Of a DNA stretch of 64,000 bases, positions 38,601-50,486 are shown in pieces. Made by a program: the position numbers and the translations under genes. The stretch is from positions 1,072,856-1,136,855 of the forward strand of contig MU400506.1 in assembly GCA_022578965.1 (NCBI GenBank). Reading direction: 5' to 3'. This DNA comes from Xylaria sp. FL1777. Lineage: Eukaryota > Ascomycota > Sordariomycetes > Xylariales > Xylariaceae. The notes beneath the pieces were generated by a model that made no database searches, had not been told where the DNA came from, and saw only the letters and a program-made list of their open reading frames with translations. Numbering within the stretch: position 1 is the stretch's first letter; the number at the start of each line of letters is the position of its first letter.

Positions 38601-39932
38601 ATGGCCGCTCCCACGCAAGACCAGCAAGCTGTGGTCGATATTCGCCCATTACTGCAACGCCTATGGCCAGATCCAGAAAAGGAGAATGTGACAGCCCATG
38701 AGATTGCTGAGGCAATCTCACTAATCTTCGTCAATAAGTTGAGCCCCGTTCAAACGGGGTCACTCCTGACAGCTCTACATTTTACCGGCTGGGATCGTCG
38801 TGCTGATGTTTTGGCTGAAGCCTCGGCCGCCATGCGCCGTCATGCTGCAAAGATTGACTTCCAGGGCTTAGAGAACGTGATATCGAAGGCAAGGCGGCGC
38901 GAGGGAAATTACTTGGGTGGGCTGGTGAGTTTATCTTTAGAGCGCTAACACGACAAGGAGGGAAGACTGGTGGGAGCTCTGAATAGGAGGCTGAAGATAT
39001 AATACTGACCCTTTTCTATATAGTGCGACATTGTTGGCACAGGAGGCGACTCCCACCATACATTCAACATCTCCACTACATCTTCTATCCTCGGCTCCTC
39101 CTTGCTCCTCCTTGCAAAGCACGGCAACCGGGCGTCGACCTCCAAGTCCGGCTCCGCTGACTTGCTCATGAACATGCAACCAAAGCCTGCCCAGCTCGCT
39201 CGAATTACCCCCGACACCATCTCTAGCGTCTACCAGTCCACCAATTACGCCTTCCTATTTGCCCCTGTCTTCCACCCGGGCATGAGGTATGTTGCGCCTA
39301 TCCGTAAAGAACTCGGATGGCGCACTATCTTCAATCTCTTAGGCCCCTTAAGCAACCCCCTAGACGATGCCATTGAAGCGCGTATGCTAGGCGTTGCGCG
39401 CGATGACCTGGGCCCTGTCTTCGCCGAGGCGTTACGGTTGGCCGGTGCTAAGAAAGGGCTAATTGTCTGTGGTCAAGAGCAACTAGATGAGATCTCATGC
39501 GCGGGACCTACTCTCTGCTGGCAACTGGTCGGAAACAGTAACGATGATAACGTGCAGGTCCAGCACTTTTTAGTCGAACCTAAGGACTTCGGTCTTAGTG
39601 CACACCCACTCCACACTGTATCGCCAGGCAAAGAGCCCCATGAAAACGCAGAAATTCTTCGTAAGATTCTCCAGGACGAACTTCCAGACGACGATCCCAT
39701 CCTCGAATTCGTGCTCTTGAACACGGCGGCCTTGTTTGTTGTGTCTGGCATCTGCGAGGCTGACACGAGTGCCATGGGCCCTGGTGATGATGGCCAGGTC
39801 ATCAAGGAGAGAGGGCCCGGAAACGGACGCTGGAAGGAGGGAGTCAGGAGGGCAAGGTGGACAATCAAAAGCGGTGAAGCTTGGAAACAGTGGAGTGCTT
39901 TCGCCGAAGTCACGAATACCTTACCCATATAA
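38601..39932 (+). CDS. TRP4: Anthranilate phosphoribosyltransferase
   Basis: Exons 38601-38924 and 39024-39932 give 410 residues. The enzyme transfers the phosphoribosyl group of PRPP to anthranilate, the second step of tryptophan biosynthesis. Seen: an N-terminal helical domain (LSPVQTGSLLTALHFTG), then the PRPP loop CDIVGTGGDSHHTFNIST (from residue 109), KHGNRASTSKSGSADLL, FAPVFHPGMRYVAPIRKELG and the NLLGPLSNP block, all hallmarks of the TrpD family. The intron is 99 nt and lies just before the PRPP loop. The ATG at 38601 gives MAAPTQDQQ; an upstream in-frame ATG at 38514 would add 29 residues with no family counterpart. The gene converges with TRL1 downstream. Confidence 0.96.
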
Positions 39933-40723
39933 GATCACTTAACATGTATCACCGGGAAAGGAAAAGGGAGAGGGGTGGCGGTTAATGCGTCAATAAAATG
40001 ACGGTGAGACTCAAAAAAAAGCCGACCAGGATGGTAATATCTCAAGATCTAGCTATGTCCTTGCTTCACCATGCCAGAGTCGGCATCCCGCCCTGGACCA
40101 CATGTTTGGCGTAGGATTTGCTAAAGAGGAAATTAGTAGAGCAAAAAGAAAGGGAACAAAAAAAAGGGGGGGGAGGGGGGGAATTCGGACCTTTGATAAT
40201 GAAAGAACATTCGCTCTCGACTGGGAAATTAAGTATGTGCTGTGGGAGATAGCTAGCTTGATAATGAAGGAACCTTGGGCACTGTTGGATATTCGCATAG
40301 GAGCAGGCTTTTACTACAATATTCGTGTGCTGAATTCTAGTATAGGATATAGTAGGTACTCTTATTTCCTAGAACAAGATATTAGGAATAAAGATTGCCA
40401 CACGTCTTGATAATAACAACATAAATAGAACGCAGCACTTGGTGAGAGGTGGTGACAGACAGTCGTGGTTAGGAGCAGTATATGGTCTATCTAGCATATA
40501 TTGTCGAGTTACAGTATATGAGAACATGCCTGCTTAATCTGCTACTTGAAGACATCCGAGTAAGTATTACATGTGCTGGTAGTTAATGTCTGTCTACTGA
40601 CAGAGACTACACCATCTTGCTAAGGTCTCCGGAAATGTACTCTGCTCAATGAGTACCCCTTCCTTTCCCAAACCCTCTCTTTCTGAAACGCCAACTAGGA
40701 TTTCGCTCTGACCCATCCTTATC
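39933..40723. other. Convergent 3' spacer between TRP4 and TRL1
   Basis: Carries both 3' UTRs. A G-rich stretch (40166-40181, runs of 8 and 7 G) could form a quadruplex. No gene recognised. Confidence 0.5.
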
Positions 40724-43102
40724 CTATCTAGACAGCACGCCACGAACAGTCCCCTTCAACGTCGGTTTCCCCTCAAAGACACGTTCACCAATGCCAGTGT
40801 TGTTTCCACTTCCAACATCGAGCCAACGTGCTAGTAAATCGTTGCTCTCTTTGGGCTTGACACCATCATCGCGTGTTCCCACCGTAATGTGTGCCACCTT
40901 GTTGACGCAAGTCCATTTATCCTCTTGATCCAGTAGCCGTACCACAATAGCCATTATGCGATCGTCGAACACAACGCGCTCAAGCATAACTTCGCACTCG
41001 CCGACCTTGCCATCTACGGACTGACTCTCAGCTTCAAGGGCAGTATAGCGCTGCCATAATTCAGGATGCTGCTTAGCGGTGACCCTGTGCATGAGTGTGA
41101 CGTGAAAAAGCGGCTGAATGCGCCGAGTCTGCTGGAGTTGCTTGTAAAACCGTTGCATCGGTGGATCAACGCCCTTGAAGGCCGATTCGAGTGCCACATT
41201 GACCTCCTTAGCAGGAACTGAGATAGACATATACTCGAGCGGCTTCTTCTTCTTTGGGTCGTTGGATTTCTGAGCCTCTTGTTGCCTTTGTTCCTTCTTG
41301 CTCGTGCGGTCGGGTATCGTGTGCTTTATGCTGGGTGAATAATCTTCAATGGCACTCTTGACGGCCTCATCCAGATCTTCTGCGCTTGGCATTTTCGGAA
41401 TCAGCAACGGATATTTCTTGTGAAGTTCGGTGACTATCTTCTCAACATTAACACGACTTCCCTGAGCGGGATCGAGGTCAATAACGAAGTCGAAGCCATC
41501 ATCAGGCCTACTCTCCGGGTCGCAAGGCTGAAACCTGGATATGAAATTCTCCATGATGCCAATCACCTTATTTTCATCTGATGCGGCTTGGATAGTTTGG
41601 TGATTATCGCCACGTTTCAGTACGCGCTCTCTTGTGACTCTTCTGACTTCGTCAATGTCACCATGAGCATAATTTAGGGCGACGAGTCGAGCGTTCTTGT
41701 GCTGAAGGGAGACATCCTTGATGATTTGTTCTCGCTCTCGGCGTTCTGAGTTATTCCGGTCAGCAATAACAACCGGATGTTCCGTCAAAAGCGACATAAC
41801 GGCCTGAACCATCCTCGTGGGACGGTTTTTGCCTTGAATATTGTCGTTCTGAACGATACCCCAACCGAACAGATGAGTTAATGCTACGCCAACGGTAGTT
41901 TTCCCGCATCCGATTGTTGCAATGGGAACGAGAACAACATCGCCTGAGACGCTTGAGGTCTCATTTCCGAATATATTCTCAATATTTGCAGCGTCAGACC
42001 CCTTCAAGTTCTTATAGGCCAAGAATTCGTCCCGGAGGGCGATAATACCATGATTCTGGTTGTAAAGCTTGCCTAATTGCGGGTCTTTGGCTAATCTTTG
42101 ACGGGCATAAAGTAGATACTCCTCGGTAATCTTAGCGTGCTTTTTGAACTTCGGTGGCTTTCCAGAAATGAGGGCTTTGGTGCATTCTCGCCATTGCCGG
42201 TACAACAAGTATGGCTCTTCAAACTTAAATTTGAAGAACCAGTCGTTGTAAGTTTTCTGTTCCGCATCGGATGAAATTCCGCAGCGGATGACAAAGCCCT
42301 CAACGTCTCGGCCCTCATGTGCGCCAGATTCAGCAACCTGTTCTAGGAAGTTCTTGACGGTTTCGACATCGTCGAAAGATTTCAACCCAACCTTCCGGAA
42401 GCCCCACTCATCTGCAAATTGCTGGACCAGATCGCTTGAATATGTCATGAATTCCGGAATATTGACGTTGATACCGTGGAGATATAGGCCAGCCTTGTCA
42501 GGGCCGTAAGCCAAAATGTGTTCCTCGAAGTCATCGTCGCAAAGTTCAGCAACCGCCGTGACATTTCTACGCCGCAACTCCCGCGCGAACTCCTCTCTTG
42601 TCTTTCCAATGGTGGCTAACTGTTTATCCACCCATCTCTCGCCGGCACTGGCGTGGCTCACCTCGACATCGCTACGGTCTCCAGTCGAATGCTTACTGCA
42701 AACGAGTAGAGTCTCGTCTTCTAAGCCGCTGATAAAGATGATACAGCCGTTCTCCTTCAAGGTGAGCTCATAAGGACCTCGCGTTTTGCGCCTAATATTC
42801 TCCCATTTTGTGTCGGAGACCTCATTGACGTTGAAGAATTTATCGTAGCCTCTTACGGCGATCTCATAGTCGTTACGACGATTCCTGGTCGTGAAGAGGC
42901 CCCGCGCATAGGTAGGTAGATTGGGTTTCTTGTAATCCCAGTCTTGAAAGCGCCACGAGTCGACACTGATACCGTCTGGTGATCCGGCGATCTTGAAAGT
43001 TGTCTTTTTGACCTTGAATCCTTTCTTGCCGTTCAGAGCGCCGACAAGCTGCGAGTTCTGCCGAGGATCCTGCTCACAGAAAGGGGCTTTGGGAAGATCC
43101 AT
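40724..43102 (-). CDS. TRL1: Trifunctional tRNA ligase (tRNA splicing and HAC1-type mRNA ligation)
   Basis: A single minus-strand exon of 792 residues. Fungal Trl1 heals and seals the exon halves of intron-containing tRNAs and of HAC1/hacA mRNA in the unfolded-protein response. All three activities are visible: an N-terminal adenylyltransferase with the nucleophile motif KENG (Lys116), a central polynucleotide kinase with P-loop GCGKTT (Lys401) after LVPIATI, and a C-terminal 2H cyclic phosphodiesterase with two His-x-Thr motifs (FHVTLMHR at about 667 and AHITVGT at about 738). A basic linker (KKEQRQQ...PKKKKP) joins kinase and phosphodiesterase. The length matches fungal Trl1. It is divergent from the ankyrin gene; RPP40 and TRM11 lie nearby. 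Confidence 0.97.
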   Translation of the reverse strand: MDLPKAPFCEQDPRQNSQLVGALNGKKGFKVKKTTFKIAGSPDGISVDSWRFQDWDYKKPNLPTYARGLFTTRNRRNDYEIAVRGYDKFFNVNEVSDTKWENIRRKTRGPYELTLKENGCIIFISGLEDETLLVCSKHSTGDRSDVEVSHASAGERWVDKQLATIGKTREEFARELRRRNVTAVAELCDDDFEEHILAYGPDKAGLYLHGINVNIPEFMTYSSDLVQQFADEWGFRKVGLKSFDDVETVKNFLEQVAESGAHEGRDVEGFVIRCGISSDAEQKTYNDWFFKFKFEEPYLLYRQWRECTKALISGKPPKFKKHAKITEEYLLYARQRLAKDPQLGKLYNQNHGIIALRDEFLAYKNLKGSDAANIENIFGNETSSVSGDVVLVPIATIGCGKTTVGVALTHLFGWGIVQNDNIQGKNRPTRMVQAVMSLLTEHPVVIADRNNSERREREQIIKDVSLQHKNARLVALNYAHGDIDEVRRVTRERVLKRGDNHQTIQAASDENKVIGIMENFISRFQPCDPESRPDDGFDFVIDLDPAQGSRVNVEKIVTELHKKYPLLIPKMPSAEDLDEAVKSAIEDYSPSIKHTIPDRTSKKEQRQQEAQKSNDPKKKKPLEYMSISVPAKEVNVALESAFKGVDPPMQRFYKQLQQTRRIQPLFHVTLMHRVTAKQHPELWQRYTALEAESQSVDGKVGECEVMLERVVFDDRIMAIVVRLLDQEDKWTCVNKVAHITVGTRDDGVKPKESNDLLARWLDVGSGNNTGIGERVFEGKPTLKGTVRGVLSR

Positions 43103-44105
43103 GGCGTCCTGCTGGCCGGGGTGTGAACTGCTAGAGAAACGAACGATTCCAGGTTGGAACCCGAGTCGCGAGACCAGGAGAGTATGACGAACTGTCCGAC
43201 CCCCAATTACTGTGAATCTAGCGGTGGTCCTAGATATGATAGATGTACAACGAAGAAAGGAGCTGGGAGTGTAGCAAGAAGTCAGCCGGCTTGTCGTCCT
43301 CGTAACTAAGTAGCTGGTGAGTGATAGTGGATATTATGTGGTGGAGATTGTCAAGGTCAGGTAGGATGTGATCGTCTTGAGATAAGATGGAGGGAGCAGA
43401 GGTCAGATGAAGGAAGGTGTGTGTGCTGCCTTTCCTCGTTTTTGTCTCTCGGCATGCATTGGCAGTGCAAAACACAAAAAGTCAACCTTTTAAAGAAACA
43501 TATCTCAGGATGTCCAGGCAGTAGAAGACACACAGTACATGACGAAGTGTGTATGTGGGAGAGAGAATGAGGGTTGAAACGGAATTAGAAAAGGATCACC
43601 AGGTACCTCTTGCTTAGGGAGCTTCCAGCTGCCCGCATGACTCACTTGCACTGTCGCAGAGCCAGCTACCTACCTACCTAGGTAACCTTCAATGTTTCAT
43701 ACTAGGCAGTGCAGGTACATGCAGTATAGCTTAAGGTTCAATGCTGGGAGTAACAACCTGGTGTGAAAAAAAGAGCAGGCGAAATGAGAGAAGCTGATGG
43801 CTTTTCAGCACATCGCCCTAATCCTAAGGAGGTAGCAAACAGCAAACTCCCCGCGATCCCCACTAATTGACGGGATACCAATGCCCTACGACAGCCCTCT
43901 GCGCGGGTTTGGCGGGGTAGATAGTAGATACCTTTTTTTTAGCTATGCGTCATACGGCAAACCCCTCCAAAAAAAAGTTCGCTTCTCTTTCACAGCCCTG
44001 CATTTATCTACAAGCGTCGTTTTGTTAGGCAGAGTGTCTGGCTTGGTTGATACACCAATCTAACTACCCACAGTAGAACGGTCGGAGTTTCTGAGGCCCA
44101 TCATT
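43103..44105. promoter_or_regulatory. Divergent promoter region between TRL1 and the ankyrin gene
   Basis: 1.0 kb with a TACCTACCTACCTAGG cluster near 43669-43683. No coding sequence recognised. Confidence 0.45.
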
Positions 44106-44762
44106 ATGCCTGCCAATCCCTTCCTCCTTGCCGCTGACAATAGCTCGGCCCTTCTGCCCCTCCTTCGCGAAAATCCGGCTCTGGCCGCCCAGCAAGACGA
44201 GCACGGCTACTCTCTGATCCACGCCGCTGCCAGCTACAACCACCTGGACCTTCTACGTACCCTTGTCCAGGAGTTCAAAGTCGATGTCAACTTACGCGAT
44301 GAAGACGACGAGACAGCCTTGTTTGTTGTTGAGACGGTCGAAGCTGCTAAAGTCCTCGTTGAAGAGCTCGGCGCCGAGCTCATGATCAAAGGATCCGACG
44401 GCTACAGTGCCAGCCAAAAGATCGCCGAGGAAGGCGACTTTCCAGACGTTGCTGAATACCTCAGACTCAAAGAAGCAGAGCGGGCCCAAACCCTATCAAA
44501 CGGCGTTAATGGTGAACCCGCACAAGATGCCAACCATGTGCCACCCTTGCCCGAAGGACTCAACCTTTCTGTCAGCACCATCACTCCCGCCGAAAACAAC
44601 GAGAATGAAGTCGACCCCGAGTTTAGAAGAAGGATAGAGGAGCTAGCTCAGCGTGGGGACTTTCACAGTCAAGAGGGCCAGGCTGCGCTCAGACAGCTTG
44701 TCCAGGATGCGATCTCCAATGAAAATCTCGCAGACCGTAATGTTCGGCCCCGTCAAGACTGA
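44106..44762 (+). CDS. Small ankyrin-repeat protein
   Basis: A single exon of 218 residues. Seen: ankyrin repeats at about residues 32-110 (DEHGYSLIHAAASYNHLDLL, then DEDDETALFVVE and GSDGYSASQKIAEEGDF), followed by an acidic linker and a C-terminal helix (DPEFRRRIEELAQRGDF, QAALRQLVQDAI). The architecture resembles the short fungal ankyrin family represented by S. pombe P1E11.10; the partner is unknown. The gene ends 53 nt from the stop of the convergent RPP40-like gene, so the two 3' UTRs almost certainly overlap. Confidence 0.9.
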   Translation: MPANPFLLAADNSSALLPLLRENPALAAQQDEHGYSLIHAAASYNHLDLLRTLVQEFKVDVNLRDEDDETALFVVETVEAAKVLVEELGAELMIKGSDGYSASQKIAEEGDFPDVAEYLRLKEAERAQTLSNGVNGEPAQDANHVPPLPEGLNLSVSTITPAENNENEVDPEFRRRIEELAQRGDFHSQEGQAALRQLVQDAISNENLADRNVRPRQD

Positions 44763-44815
44763 GCATTACAAGATATGTATATCTTCCGGCCACGATCACA
44801 AATGAATACCCCTGC

Positions 44816-46191
44816 TTATTCATGCCCCTTGATCTCCCAGAGAACATACTCTCCTGGGCTGGTTGGTGGCCTCATAATCGTACAATCTGCACCAAGCCCC
44901 ATGACACCTTGAGTGAATGGCGTAGCGCTGAAGGAGAACCATGCTTTTGGCGGAAGGGTTCTAATCACCTCCGCTAGGGTGTCTGCTGCCCATCCCGGCG
45001 GCAGGAATCCCTCCCAGCTAACTTTGCACAGCCGACCCTCACTAGTTTCGGTGGGATCGCCTGGCACCGTGTAGGTGGACAGGTAAGGGTCGATATTATC
45101 GCAAAGCTTTACCCGAGGACTCTCTAGCCGGACGAGAGAGAGCCATTCGTAAAGCTCGGTAGCATAGTCGCCCAGTTCTTGTCGGCTTGGATCAGTAAGG
45201 AGGGCTGAAGGAATCCCCAACGGAGGAATCTTCATCACCATATTCTGGATAACGTCCGGATTTGAGGTATACTTAGTTGGGTAGTGTTGGGCAATAGGGT
45301 CTGGATTAGGGGCTTCTAGATTCCCGTTAGCAGCAGCTATTTCAGCGCTGAAGAAGGAACACATACTGTTAGAGAGATTGCAGAAAAGCCAGGTCATAGG
45401 TGCATTTAGAGCATTCTTGCAAGCATACACTAGCCTATCGAACCCTTTCTTCCCATGCAATGCGGATGGGCTGCGAAGATCGTACTCAACAACTTCGACA
45501 CATTTAGCTTCGTTAAGTTCTAATTTAGTCAATACGACTTACCCCATCTAGGTTGTAATCCCCTTGCTCCTTTGACGCCGTGAGGTTTACCTACGAGACC
45601 AGCTCGTTCATAAGTTTCTCTATCAAGATATAACATAAGTTTTCCTAGAGCAGTAGCTGTTCTTAGTAAATAAATAGATTTTAACGAAGCAAATTATTCA
45701 TACCATTTTTAATTGAACAAACATTATCGACGCCAATCTTTCCTTCAGAGAGCATCATAATATTCCCTAAGACATGAATATTAATACCAAGACTCTATCT
45801 GCAAGTAGCAGAAGAAAGAAAAGAATGGGTGATGCATACCAATCTTGATATACTGTGTGAAAAAGTCCCCTTCGAGAACTTGTCCAAGGGCCATGATAAC
45901 TCGGTGGTAGCTTGGGATTCGTGCTGGGTCATCAAGGATCCTTTCCTTGATGAGCTGCAACAGTTCTTCCGGCAGCACTAAGTCAATCTGAGTCGCGTGT
46001 TAGCGTTTGGTTGAATAGAAACAGAAGTCAGAATCTCGGGTGCTCACCCTGTGTACACAATCTTGTGACAACAACGTGCTCCACGGCTTAACCTTAGTTG
46101 GGAGCTGATTGGTATTCGGATAGCTCATTATTCCATATGTCACAAAGCAATTTGGGGCTTGATAAACACTCGGCTTTGGAAATGAGAACAT
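44816..46191 (-). CDS. RNase P/MRP subunit, Rpp40 family
   Basis: Minus-strand exons 46191-46048, 45987-45840, 45766-45704, 45644-45543 and 45492-44816 give 377 residues in frame. Rpp40 proteins are subunits of RNase P and MRP, which trim the 5' leaders of tRNAs and process rRNA. Seen: N-terminal MFSFPKPSVYQAPNCFVTYG, then VHRIDLVLPEELLQLI, DFFTQYIKIG, a small linking exon (LSEGKIGVDNVCSI), YLDRETYERAGLVGKPHGVK and VVEYDLRSPSALHGKKGFDR, the family core. The last intron is the least certain: three in-frame acceptors exist (23, 35 or 50 nt introns) and the 50-nt choice is used because shorter introns are improbable. The gene is divergent from TRM11 across 461 nt. Confidence 0.8.
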
Positions 46192-46652
46192 GGTGGGCAG
46201 GACATCAAGTGTTCAGCTTCGCTTAGGATTTTACAATATGGTTTTGAAGATGTGGTTCCAACGATGTTGAAGGGAAGAAATAATGCCTTTCCTAAGACAA
46301 CGCTCGGGTGTGGATATAAAGAGAGCTCATGGGTTATCTACTGAATGGTATAGTTACATAAATAGACTGTTAAAATGCAGGGTATATGAATTAAAAGAGG
46401 GGTTTCATCCAATGATAGTGGCGCCATATTAAGCACTCGGCCATTTTCTTCATTAGCTCACGCCCCTGGATTTTGGTCTCAACCACAGTTAGGTACCTGC
46501 ACTAATGTTCCACATTGTGCAAAAGACTCTTCTCACTTTCTCGCAGCCAAATCAAACTCAGACACCAATGGAATTGTCTATGAGCACATCGGACATCGTG
46601 ACTTTTCAAGCTCTGGACTTCTGGTCTAGACATCAGGAAATTTTCGCCCGCC
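46192..46652. promoter_or_regulatory. Divergent promoter between the Rpp40-like gene and TRM11
   Basis: 461 nt between two divergent tRNA-maturation genes, short enough to be a shared bidirectional promoter. A TTAGGTACCTG motif lies near 46490. No specific site recognised. Confidence 0.5.
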
Positions 46653-48211
46653 ATGCAGTACTTAATCCGATTTACGCAGTTACATGAGACTTTTCGTTTG
46701 GCGGAGATCAAGGCCCTCGCAGTCTTGGCAAGAGTTGAGTTAAAAATCATATCTTACAATGATGAAGTGAGTGAAAAGGGAGATTGCGACCGCCTCATGG
46801 GCCATTCTTTAAAGCACCCGTAACTAACTCTGCACAGTCTCCGTTTTGTCTGGTCGAGTTTCCCTCAGATAATGCTGCACGGGCTGTTGTCGAGCGCTCA
46901 ATCTTAGCACATAACGCCTATGAGCACTGGGGTACTGCCGAGACAATAGATGAATTACATGCCACCATCAAAAATGACACTCCCCATTTATGGCCGGCTT
47001 ATGCCAAGTCGTCTTTTAAGATCAGCATAGACTCCTATCGAGGCTCGCGGTCTCAAAAGCAGAAAGTCGCCCTGATCAACTCGTTTTCTTACCTCCCATT
47101 CGAGGGTGCCATTGTGCTCTCGTCGCCTGACAATGAGTTTACCCTCTTTGAAGAGTGGGAACTCGAGCCTGCAACCGAGAAGAAACGGCCTTCACCTTTA
47201 AAGGTATATTTTGGGAGACTGATTGCCCATGGTGCAAGAGACTTAATCAATACCTTTGACTTGAAGAAGCGCGATTACATTAGTACAACTTCGATGGACT
47301 CTGAGTTGGCCCTTGTTACTGCTAATATTGCTCTTGCCGGCCCCGGAAAGCTCTTTTACGACCCTTTTGTTGGCACCGGCAGCTTCCCAGTTGCTTGTGC
47401 TCAGTTTGGCGCTCTCGTTTGGGGCAGCGACATTGATGGTCGGAGTATGCGAGGTGCAGGCGGAAAGAAGAGTCTCTTGGGCAACTTCCAACAGTATGGA
47501 TTAGAGAAATCTTTAGGTGGTGTTTTTGTGAGCGATCTCACAAACACCGCTGTACGCAAGGCTCGGATATTTGATGGGATATTATGCGATCCGCCCTATG
47601 GTGTGAGAGAGGGCCTGAAGGTATTGGGCTGTAGGGATCCCGAGAAAGACGTGCGAACTATAGAGAGAGGGAAGTTGATATACCGGTAAGGAGGTGTGCC
47701 CCTCGAATCGACACACCTCTCAAACTGACACAAAGCAGAGATCCAGCATTCATCCCCCCTAAGAAACCGTACAGCTTCATAGCTATGTTAGATGACATAC
47801 TTAATTTCGCCACAGATATGCTGATTGATAATGGTCGGCTTTCCTTTTGGATGCCAACTGCAAACGACGAAGATCAGGAGATTGCAATTCCAACGCACCC
47901 ATGCCTAGAGGTAATTGTCGTTTGCACACAGGTATTTAATAAATGTGAGTTGGCGAACTTCCCATGCTCCTAGTCTATAACCAACTCACAAGTTATTAGG
48001 GTCCAGACGATTGATCACCTATAGACGGTTGCCAGACTCGGACGTAGATATGTCGGCATTAGCCTTGAGGAAGAAAGAAGAAAATCAGGCGAATGGCCGA
48101 TCTGCAGATGATCTTAATCCTTTCCGCCGCCACTACTTCAGAGGATTTAAGTCTGAACAGGAGCTTTCCGACGACCAGAACAAACCAAATGCAAATATAG
48201 ATTTAAAATAA
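46653..48211 (+). CDS. TRM11: tRNA (guanine-10-N2)-methyltransferase catalytic subunit
   Basis: Exons 46653-46766, 46838-47685, 47739-47944 and 48000-48211 give 459 residues. Trm11, with Trm112, makes m2G at position 10 of many tRNAs using SAM. Seen: an N-terminal THUMP-like region (MQYLIRFTQLHETFRLAEIK, SPFCLVEFPSD), then the Rossmann methyltransferase with SAM loop FYDPFVGTGSF (about residue 211), an acidic GSDIDGRSM strand, and catalytic DPPYGVREG (about residue 289). The last exons supply LTYRRLPD-like sequence and the conserved FRRHYFRGF motif. The start was chosen at the ATG giving MQYLIRF because the family begins directly with this strand. Confidence 0.95.
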
Positions 48212-50486
48212 AAAGGGGGTTCCATAATGTTTGGGTCCCCTAGACCTAGTAGTATTTCGCATATGTACGAGCATTCAGACATGGTCTCTGATACGATCAC
48301 ATAGGGATACCAATAGTAAACCCCAAAGTCTCGTAACACATAACCAAGCTTAGAACCATTCGTCAATCTGGTGTCTGACAATCCACCTAAACAGAGATTT
48401 GACTTAGCTAATCACGGGCAGTTATTATCGGAACTATCTAACAGATGATGTCTCAAGGGTCCATCAAATAGCCTCTTGCGTTTATAGATTTCCTGTCTAA
48501 GCACTTGTCCTCATAATCGAGGCCCCGTAAATCCACTCGGAAAGTGACGGTATACCCTTCTCTCGTTCTAGTGACAATCTACATCAAAGTCACTGTCACG
48601 GCAGATTACCTCGAACCACACACTCGAGATCCTATTTTTCACTCGACTTTTTTTCTATGTCAAAGTCTCGTAGAAATTAAGCTTAGTATGCATCTGCAAG
48701 TAACAGCGCCGCCCGGCGTATCCGTCAATATGCGTAGAGTTTCGTGACTTATTTGTCTTCCTAAGTACTGAGCAGGGTCTAGTAGCCAAGTTAGGTCGTT
48801 CTTTGATTCAACGAATGAGTGCCTATTTTTAGAGCACTTAATATCATGCATTAATGCTCTCATTATTCCCACACGGTGCATCCTGTGATTGACGTCACCC
48901 TCAGATAGAGAATGTCAAGCTCTTGAAGTAAGTCGATGTTATACAACAACATCGCTTACAATGATAATACATATTTTCTCTGGACAGGGAGAAAGTGTAT
49001 GTGTCTGAGACAGAATACCCCGGGAACTGCGCCGTGAGACATGTTGTGGCTGCTACCCGTTGAAGATTACTAGTTTAGACAATTGGTCTTAATACCTCCT
49101 AATTAGGAACCGATCGTCCGCCAAGGGAGAACAAAGCCGAGTATTCAAGGGTGTCAGGGCTTCGAGCTGCTGAAACGTGGTCTGCAGAGAGCTAATCCAC
49201 GTAGGCGCCTGAGATGTCCTTCTAGACCGTAAACAATAAATGGTAGCAGTGGGATGCAAATTCTGGGCATGATCTAGACTGGACAGAACTCTGGGCTGAA
49301 CTGGACATATATTAAACATGGCGGATGATTGATCATTCTGGCAGGTTTCATGCAATGCAACATTCAGGCTGCGGCATGACGATAGCACTGTGACCATCTC
49401 GTTGGCAAACATGTTCGAGAAACGTTCGATTCGCAGTCGGAACTTGCAGTATGGCAAGTTTGATATTGATGTTGTGAGAGAGATCGAGATAATTGACATG
49501 CAGCCACCGTGAAAGGGTGACCTTGTACACTGTCCTTCTTACAGAAGAACTAAGAACATGACCAAGAACAGGGCGTCGGGATTTTATACATACCTAGGTA
49601 CGTAAGTGAGACATTGTGTACCGAACTCTGTACTAATCTCACCATTAGCGGCAGGCTTTAAAGGTAATGTGACCAATAAGTAATGGTAGTTGGTTAGAAG
49701 GATTACAGCCGAACCGGTACAAAACGCCATTGCTATCTGGGGTATAGTGTAGCCATGAATCTGACATGAGACATGAACGTGAACATCAACATGGCGGATG
49801 ATATCTACATGTAGGTAGATACAGGTGGTATACTGTACCTATAGGCAGGTATGGTTCTATCTAGCGCTGGATACTAGTATAAAGTCCGCTGTATACTGTA
49901 GGTATGGGGTAATAACATGGGGTAACTGCCTCTTTTCGGGTGGCCCCTATCACGACAGCGGGCGGTCTACCAAGGTAATTCCTCTCGATTGGACATTATC
50001 TAAGGTATTTACATGCCTTATAGTATACCTAAGGTAGGCGGGTAGGAGGATCAGTCCTTCTGCCAAATCTCACTTCTACTCAAATCCTGCCCTTCAGGCT
50101 TTCCTCCCCGACTCCTGAGTTGGCGTGCTCTTGCACCCGATGCTGAAAGCAAAGCAAGTCTCCTCAGTCTGGTCCTCGCCCATACTGCACTCCCCGATCT
50201 TCCTCTTGTACTCTCCTACCACCTGCTATTCTCCTTTGCTCGACATCGATACCCAGTTCTCCTAATATAGCCATCGTGGTTGTCTCTCCCCTCCACGCAC
50301 TACGTATCTTTCTTTTCTCTGTATACATTTGAAGCGACGAGGCCTTGCGTCTTGCGCGTCTCGGCTGCGAAGTCGCGTTCGCATCCGACTTATCGCCGCG
50401 ATCCATCCGTCCGCCTAATCTATCTATCTACATTCGACCTCCACCAGCGCTATCGCCACTTACATACATCTCTTCAAATCATCGCC
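48212..50486. other. 2.3 kb spacer upstream of GID4
   Basis: Contains a 7-bp-stem hairpin at 48931-48951 and, near 49800-50040, TACCTA/AGGTAGG-type repeats. A 136-codon minus frame (49499-49089) has no recognisable family. The last 300 nt are pyrimidine-rich, as expected for the GID4 leader. Confidence 0.45.

Noticed and set aside
45493..45542. Shorter alternatives (23 or 35 nt) for the last intron of the Rpp40-like gene
   Set aside because: All keep the frame, but introns this short are not credible next to the 50-73 nt introns of the same gene.
49089..49499. 136-codon minus-strand frame in the TRM11-GID4 spacer
   Set aside because: No family resemblance and no supporting splice or promoter signal.
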